Source of the DNA: Bacteroidota bacterium | GTDB lineage: Bacteria > Bacteroidota > Bacteroidia > Flavobacteriales_D > Crocinitomicaceae | DNA length: 12,062 nt | Assembly (NCBI GenBank): GCA_016866375.1 | Contig: VGMK01000049.1 | Location: forward strand, 1-12,062 | Direction: 5' to 3' | Shown here: positions 8,055-12,062 of the stretch, in pieces | Layout: the number at the start of each line of letters is the position of its first letter | Position numbering within the stretch: the first letter of the stretch is position 1 | The notes under the pieces: generated by a model | Databases searched by the model: none | The model's input: the letters and a program-made list of their open reading frames with translations, nothing else | Told to the model about the DNA's origin: nothing | Position numbers and translations under genes: made by a program

Positions 8055-9938
8055 TTATGATGCAATTTCTAATTCATCGGACTGCTCCGACGCAGTGGTC
8101 TCTGCCAAATCTTTTTCAACCCGTAAATTATCGATAATAAAATCTTGCCTTTCCTGGGTATTTTTTCCCATAAAATAAGATAGTATAGAGTCTATGGATG
8201 CGTCTTTTGTGAGTAAAACCGGTTCTAGACGTATGTCTTCTCCGATAAAGTGAATGAACTCATCCGGCGAAATCTCTCCTAATCCTTTAAAGCGGGTAAT
8301 TTCAGGATTTTTACCCAATTCTACAATAGCACTCCTTTTCTCCTCCTCTGAGTAACAATAAATCGTTTTCTTTTTATTCCGTACCCTAAATAGGGGCGTT
8401 TGAAGAACATACACGTGATTTCTTTTCACTAAATCTGGAAAAAATTGAAGAAAGAAAGTCAACAACAGCATCCTAATGTGCATGCCGTCAACATCCGCAT
8501 CTGTGGCAATTACTATGCGGTTATAGCGCAGATTATCCATTTCCTCCTCAATGTCTAATGCAGCTTGTATAAGGTTAAACTCCTCATTTTCATATACCAC
8601 TTTTTTTGTCAACCCGTAACAATTTAGCGGTTTACCTCTCAATGAAAAAACAGCTTGTGTATTGACATCTCGAGATTTGGTGATTGAACCGCTTGCCGAA
8701 TCACCTTCCGTAATAAATAAAGTCGTTTCTTCTCTTTTTTCATCTTTTAAATCCGTTAAGTGAATCCGACAATCGCGAAGTTTTTTATTGTGTAAGTTTG
8801 CTTTTTTCGACCTGTCGCGCGCAATTTTTCGAATACCTGCCAACTCCTTTCTTTCACGCTCTGATTGCTTAATTTTCTTCTCGATTGTCTCGGCAACGTC
8901 TGGATTCCTATGCAGGTAATTGTCTAGTTTTTCTTTCAGAAAATCATTGATAAAAGCCCTCATTGATTTTCCTCCTGGTTCAATTTCCTGTGACCCCAAT
9001 TTTGTTTTCGTTTGGGACTCAAAAACGGGCTCCATAACTTTCACAGATATTGCTGCAACGATAGATTGACGTATATCAGAACCTTCGTAATTCTTGTTGT
9101 AAAAATCGCGTATAACTTTAGCTACAGACTCTCTAAATGCCGTAGCATGAGTTCCTCCCTGCGTAGTATGTTGGCCATTGACAAACGAATAATAGTCCTC
9201 TCCATAGGTTCTACCGTGTGTAAATGCCACCTCAATATCTTCATCCTCAATGTGAATAATGGGATACAGTGGGTCGCCATCCATATTATTCTCCAACAAA
9301 TCTTTTAAACCATCTTTAGAATTGTAGCGCTCACCATTGAAATTAATTGTCAAGCCTCTGTTGAGGTAACAATAATTCCACATCATTTTATCGAGATATG
9401 CCGTTTTGTAGGCAAATTTTTTGAAAATACTTTCGTCTGGAATAAATTCGACATACGTGCCATTTGTTTCGTCAGTTTTTTCCATCGGATAATCTTCCAA
9501 CAAATTGCCTTGACCGAATGACGCAGCCTTCTTTTCCCCTTCTCGAACAGAGTAAACTAAAAAATGTGAAGAAAGCGCGTTCACAGCCTTTGTTCCTACG
9601 CCATTTAACCCTACCGATTTCTTGAAAGCTTTTGAGTCATATTTACCTCCAGTATTCATTTTTGAAACAACCTCTACAACTTTTCCGAGCGGAATACCGC
9701 GGCCAAAATCTCGAATAGAGACTTTTCCATCTTTCACTTTGATTTCAACCTTACGCCCATTTCCCATTACAAACTCATCAATACAGTTATCGATCACTTC
9801 TTTTACCAGTATATAGATACCGTCGTCAGCAGCGGCGCCATCGCCCAACTTTCCGATATACATTCCTGGTCGTAAACGGATATGTTCCTTCCAATCTAAA
9901 GAACGTATATTATCTTCCGTATATTGACTTTCAACCAT
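8055..9938 (-). CDS. parE: DNA topoisomerase IV subunit B (ATPase)
   Basis: This is the ATPase subunit of topoisomerase IV (627 residues), which drives strand passage with ParC. The GHKL ATPase domain shows EVIDN at 47-51 (catalytic base E47, Mg-binding N51), DFGRGIP at 77-83 and GLNGVGTKA at 110-118. The transducer has the ATP-contacting QTKTKLG at 309-315. The TOPRIM domain has EGDSASG at 411-417, LRGKPLN at 433-439, the metal-binding DADVDG at 480-485, and RFKGLGE at 549-555. Two motif positions differ from the common DNGRGIP and GLHGVG forms (F78, N112); I believe these are usual in Bacteroidota ParE. The short TOPRIM region and the C-terminal MGKNTQERQ fit ParE rather than GyrB. It is the first gene of an operon with parC and the membrane-protein gene, and starts at ATG 9938 shortly after a good promoter, with a leader of roughly 10-15 nt. 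Confidence 0.96.
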   Translation of the reverse strand: MVESQYTEDNIRSLDWKEHIRLRPGMYIGKLGDGAAADDGIYILVKEVIDNCIDEFVMGNGRKVEIKVKDGKVSIRDFGRGIPLGKVVEVVSKMNTGGKYDSKAFKKSVGLNGVGTKAVNALSSHFLVYSVREGEKKAASFGQGNLLEDYPMEKTDETNGTYVEFIPDESIFKKFAYKTAYLDKMMWNYCYLNRGLTINFNGERYNSKDGLKDLLENNMDGDPLYPIIHIEDEDIEVAFTHGRTYGEDYYSFVNGQHTTQGGTHATAFRESVAKVIRDFYNKNYEGSDIRQSIVAAISVKVMEPVFESQTKTKLGSQEIEPGGKSMRAFINDFLKEKLDNYLHRNPDVAETIEKKIKQSERERKELAGIRKIARDRSKKANLHNKKLRDCRIHLTDLKDEKREETTLFITEGDSASGSITKSRDVNTQAVFSLRGKPLNCYGLTKKVVYENEEFNLIQAALDIEEEMDNLRYNRIVIATDADVDGMHIRMLLLTFFLQFFPDLVKRNHVYVLQTPLFRVRNKKKTIYCYSEEEKRSAIVELGKNPEITRFKGLGEISPDEFIHFIGEDIRLEPVLLTKDASIDSILSYFMGKNTQERQDFIIDNLRVEKDLAETTASEQSDELEIAS

Positions 9939-9957
9939 ATTTTACAGTGAAGAGATA

Positions 9958-9987
9958 CAAAAATAACAGTGTTTTAAACGCATCAAA
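9958..9987 (-). promoter_or_regulatory. Bacteroidota-type promoter of the parE-parC operon
   Basis: Read on the minus strand, TTTG (9987-9984), 18 bp, then TATTTTTG (9965-9958) match the Bacteroidota primary-sigma consensus TTTG...TAnnTTTG exactly. Transcription would start near 9951, giving a leader of about 12 nt before the parE ATG at 9938. The flavoprotein promoter at 11765-11794 has the same architecture and spacing. Confidence 0.75.
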
Positions 9988-10033
9988 CACCTTATCATAC
10001 CGAGTTATAAACAAAATTATAAGCAAGCAAAAA

Positions 10034-10258
10034 CTAAACTCGAAGAAGTTTTTCAACCTCTTCTTTTTTAGCAAGTTCATAAGGTGAATTTGCAGAAACC
10101 ACCTCTTTTAAAAACAGCATATCAGGGTATTGACTTATTTTAAAGTATTTTACAAAGTATTTACTACCAATATACTGTATTTCAATAAATTGATTATCAG
10201 AAATAATCTTGTATAAAGATTTTCCATTTGCCATTTTTCTGTACATTGGATATTCCAT
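10034..10258 (-). CDS. Small unknown protein, 74 residues, coupled to the flavoprotein gene
   Basis: I do not recognise this protein. It has 74 residues, no signal peptide and no membrane helix. It is rich in Lys, Tyr, Phe and Ile with alternating polar and hydrophobic residues (NQFIEIQYIGSKYFVKYF), which suggests a small beta-rich fold. A charged helix (ELAKKEEVEKLLRV) closes the C-terminus. There is no cysteine and no obvious metal or nucleotide motif. The ATG at 10258 directly follows the stop codon of the flavoprotein gene (TAA then ATG), so it is very likely co-transcribed and translationally coupled. That arrangement, plus normal-looking composition, argues that it is a real gene. A role linked to the flavoprotein is only an inference from position. 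Confidence 0.75.
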   Translation of the reverse strand: MEYPMYRKMANGKSLYKIISDNQFIEIQYIGSKYFVKYFKISQYPDMLFLKEVVSANSPYELAKKEEVEKLLRV

Positions 10259-11749
10259 TTACAAACGCTCGAGTGGGGTCTTTTTGCCGTTGACGAGCGA
10301 ATAACACGACAATTTATCTGTAAAAACAGAAGATTTAAAAATCGATCTATTTAATAGCATACGGACACATTCTTGGATTCCTTCCACAATGGATGGATGT
10401 GGATGGATTAATTCTGAAACAACCTCTATCGGCATTTGTAACTTGATGAGAAGACCAACAGCCTGTATAGCCGAAGAAGCATGAGCGCCAACAACACGCA
10501 TACCCAAAATTCTCATTTCATTGTCATTGGTGACAATTATTTTTAGGAAGCCTTCTGTTTTGCGCATCGCAATGGCGCGCGCAATCAATGAATAATCCAT
10601 TTTTACGACCTTAACAGGAATGTTCTGTTCAATGCACTGTTGCTCATTTACTCCAACAGACGCGACCTCTGGATTTAAAAACATTATTGTACAGACGTTA
10701 TCGTAATTGAGACGCTTTGGTTTGTTTCCAAATGCTTTCTCAACGGCATGTCTTGCTTCCAATTCCCCCATATTTACCAGCGCGATTCTTCCGGAGGCAT
10801 CGCCAACAGCATAGATATTTGGAATACTCGTTCGGGTATCGTCATCACCGATATGTACACCGCGTTTGGACATATCAACACCTGCATTTTCAATACCTAA
10901 GTCCTCAATATTGGGTTGTCTTCCAATGGATAGCAACGCTTTCTCAACGCGTATCACTTCTCTTTTTCCATCGGGATAGGATAATTCATATTCCACTTCA
11001 CCACCTATATTTTCGAGTCTCTCCAGTGAGGCATTTGAATGAATTGTAACACCACGATCACTCAAATTTTGTGCAACTAGCTCGGAGATATCTTGGTCCT
11101 CGAAGGGTAAAATTCGTTCTTGCCTATCAATTATATAAACTTTAGTTTTACCAAAATTACTAAAAATGGTGGCATATTCACAGCCAATTACTCCAGCACC
11201 CACAATCACCAAACTCTTCGGAAAGTTTGAAATATTGTCGATTCCATCACTCGTTAGAATGGTTTCTTCGTCCACTTCAATATTGGGTAATTTCCGCGGC
11301 CTACTGCCTGTTGCCAGCACGATATTTTCTCCCCAAATCTCTTTTTTCTCACCTTCGTTTGTTATTTCAACCCTGTGGTTATCTATTAATTTTCCGTGTC
11401 CACGCTCATAACTGAGTAGCTTATCCACGGTTTCGGTTTGTAGAAGTTTCATGTGAGCAGCATATTGAAATTTTCGTTCGAAAATAGCCTCAGATAAATT
11501 CTGTTTCACATCTTCCCAAGTCAATTCGAATTTACTTCTTCCTTTTGAGACAATCATCTCATTGATATCTGCAACACGGGTAGAAAGTTCCCATAAGGTT
11601 TTTGAAGACAAAGCGCCATTGTACACTCCAGCACCCCCTACTTTATCGCGTTCAATTAGGCACACGCTTTTACCAAAATCAATACTTCGCATCGCCGCGG
11701 CATAACCTGCAGGCCCGCCCCCTATTACAATTAAATCAAACCTTTCCAT
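10259..11749 (-). CDS. FAD/NAD(P)-dependent oxidoreductase, Lpd/SthA-like, lacking both redox cysteines
   Basis: This is a soluble flavoprotein of the class I pyridine-nucleotide-disulfide oxidoreductase fold (496 residues from the ATG at 11749). The FAD site is GGGPAG at 10-15 with GDASG at 316-320. The NAD(P) site is GAGVIG at 184-189, and the dimerisation domain covers about 350-475. The active-site segment that in dihydrolipoyl dehydrogenase reads GGxCLNVGCIPSK is here GGAGVYNGALSSK (38-50), so the cysteines are G41 and A46. The C-terminal dyad is kept (H451-P452 and E456 in HPHPSIVEG). It therefore cannot use a disulfide relay. Soluble transhydrogenase SthA, which lacks only one of the two cysteines, is the nearest functional idea: direct hydride exchange between NAD(P)H and FAD with an unknown acceptor. 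The frame continues to a TTG at 11767, but that codon lies within the -7 promoter box, so ATG 11749 is preferred. A small unknown gene follows without a gap. Confidence 0.9.
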   Translation of the reverse strand: MERFDLIVIGGGPAGYAAAMRSIDFGKSVCLIERDKVGGAGVYNGALSSKTLWELSTRVADINEMIVSKGRSKFELTWEDVKQNLSEAIFERKFQYAAHMKLLQTETVDKLLSYERGHGKLIDNHRVEITNEGEKKEIWGENIVLATGSRPRKLPNIEVDEETILTSDGIDNISNFPKSLVIVGAGVIGCEYATIFSNFGKTKVYIIDRQERILPFEDQDISELVAQNLSDRGVTIHSNASLERLENIGGEVEYELSYPDGKREVIRVEKALLSIGRQPNIEDLGIENAGVDMSKRGVHIGDDDTRTSIPNIYAVGDASGRIALVNMGELEARHAVEKAFGNKPKRLNYDNVCTIMFLNPEVASVGVNEQQCIEQNIPVKVVKMDYSLIARAIAMRKTEGFLKIIVTNDNEMRILGMRVVGAHASSAIQAVGLLIKLQMPIEVVSELIHPHPSIVEGIQECVRMLLNRSIFKSSVFTDKLSCYSLVNGKKTPLERL

Positions 11750-11764
11750 ATGAGTTGTTGGCCG

Positions 11765-11794
11765 CAAAGATAGTCAGATTTGATTTTCTACAAA
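11765..11794 (-). promoter_or_regulatory. Bacteroidota-type promoter of the flavoprotein operon
   Basis: On the minus strand, TTTG (11794-11791), 18 bp, then TATCTTTG (11772-11765) match TTTG...TAnnTTTG exactly. Transcription would begin around 11758, giving a leader of about 10 nt before ATG 11749. The -7 box overlaps the TTG at 11767, which rules that codon out as the start if this promoter is used. Confidence 0.75.
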
Positions 11795-11928
11795 GCCGAA
11801 GGTTCATGAGAAATATATTGTGAAATCTAGGAAGATAAATCAACAAAAAGTACAATCTTTGCAAACATTTTGATAGAGATTCTTTTTATCGTCGGTGACT
11901 AATTTTTGATATAATAAATAAACAAATA

Positions 11929-12062
11929 TTGAATCAAGAGGACAAAAATCAACTTCTGTGGGCGAAACAGAGGGAGGAGGAAATAAAGCGTCATTTTAGA
12001 AAATGGAGTAAATCAAAACCGAAAAATCTAGATGCTATATTCCATTCTGAACACAAGGAGAT
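11929..12062 (+). CDS. Possible YkgJ-family cysteine-cluster protein (5' end only)
   Basis: An open frame on the plus strand runs off the right edge. From a TTG at 11929 it gives about 44 residues: a charged, helical N-terminus (WAKQREEEIKRHFRKWSK) followed by KPKNLDAIFHSEHKE. The KPKNLD...H..H.E pattern resembles, from memory, the N-terminus of Bacteroidota YkgJ-family proteins, small proteins that carry a CxxCxxCC-type cluster thought to bind zinc or iron-sulfur. The cysteines would lie beyond the window, so the family call is tentative. The frame is open back to a stop at about 11897 and contains no ATG. TTG 11929 is therefore the best start, and GAGG shortly after it is inside the coding part. 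A near -7 box with one extra base (TAATTTTTG, about 11899-11907) lies upstream. The gene diverges from the flavoprotein operon. Confidence 0.5.
   Translation, partial: MNQEDKNQLLWAKQREEEIKRHFRKWSKSKPKNLDAIFHSEHKE

Noticed and set aside
5379..9938. GyrA/GyrB instead of ParC/ParE
   Set aside because: The A subunit lacks a GyrA box and has a divergent C-terminal domain. The B subunit is short, with the ParE-like ending MGKNTQERQ.
10717..11049. 110-residue ORF on the plus strand
   Set aside because: It lies wholly antisense to the flavoprotein gene, has a His/Arg/Phe-rich sequence with no recognisable motif, and is best explained as a shadow of the real gene. The same holds for the other antisense frames such as 6583-6858 and 9012-9308.
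11750..11767. TTG at 11767 as the flavoprotein start
   Set aside because: It overlaps the -7 promoter box. ATG 11749 gives the usual MERFDLIVIGGGPAG start of the FAD-binding fold.

Overview
The window looks like chromosomal DNA of a Bacteroidota bacterium, most likely in the Flavobacteriia or a close relative. It is AT-rich. Most start codons lack a Shine-Dalgarno sequence. Two promoters match the Bacteroidota form TTTG-N18-TAnnTTTG. The ParE/ParC pair has Bacteroidota-type motifs, and a secreted protein at the left edge has the N-terminus typical of type IX secretion system (T9SS) cargo. I see no phage, insertion sequence, CRISPR array, tRNA or rRNA. This is mostly an ordinary core region with several odd details.

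Layout: (1) 1-184, minus: 5' end of a secreted, probably T9SS-exported protein. (2) 185-502: divergent intergenic region. (3) 503-4117, plus: two tandem proton-coupled oligopeptide transporters (POT/PTR2 family), separated by a strong intrinsic terminator hairpin that ends only 14 bp before the second start codon. (4) 4118-4229: short convergent gap. (5) 4230-9938, minus: a tight three-gene operon read parE, parC, then an unknown polytopic membrane protein, with 3-bp gaps and one clear promoter before parE. (6) 10034-11749, minus: a second operon with a flavoprotein of the disulfide-reductase superfamily that has lost both redox cysteines, then a 74-residue unknown protein whose ATG directly follows the flavoprotein stop; a clear promoter precedes it. 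(7) 11929-12062, plus: start of a gene that resembles the N-terminus of YkgJ-family cysteine-cluster proteins.

Functionally, parE and parC encode the two subunits of topoisomerase IV, which decatenates daughter chromosomes. The two POT proteins would import di- and tripeptides across the inner membrane, which suits a proteolytic marine or soil Bacteroidota lifestyle. The flavoprotein probably carries out pyridine-nucleotide redox chemistry without a disulfide relay.

The points most worth a second look are: the cysteine-less flavoprotein; the membrane protein with intramembrane histidines that is co-transcribed with topoisomerase IV; the C-terminal QATLF of ParC, which resembles a sliding-clamp-binding motif; the terminator wedged between the two POT genes; and the different periplasmic insertions and TM7 charges of the two POT paralogues.
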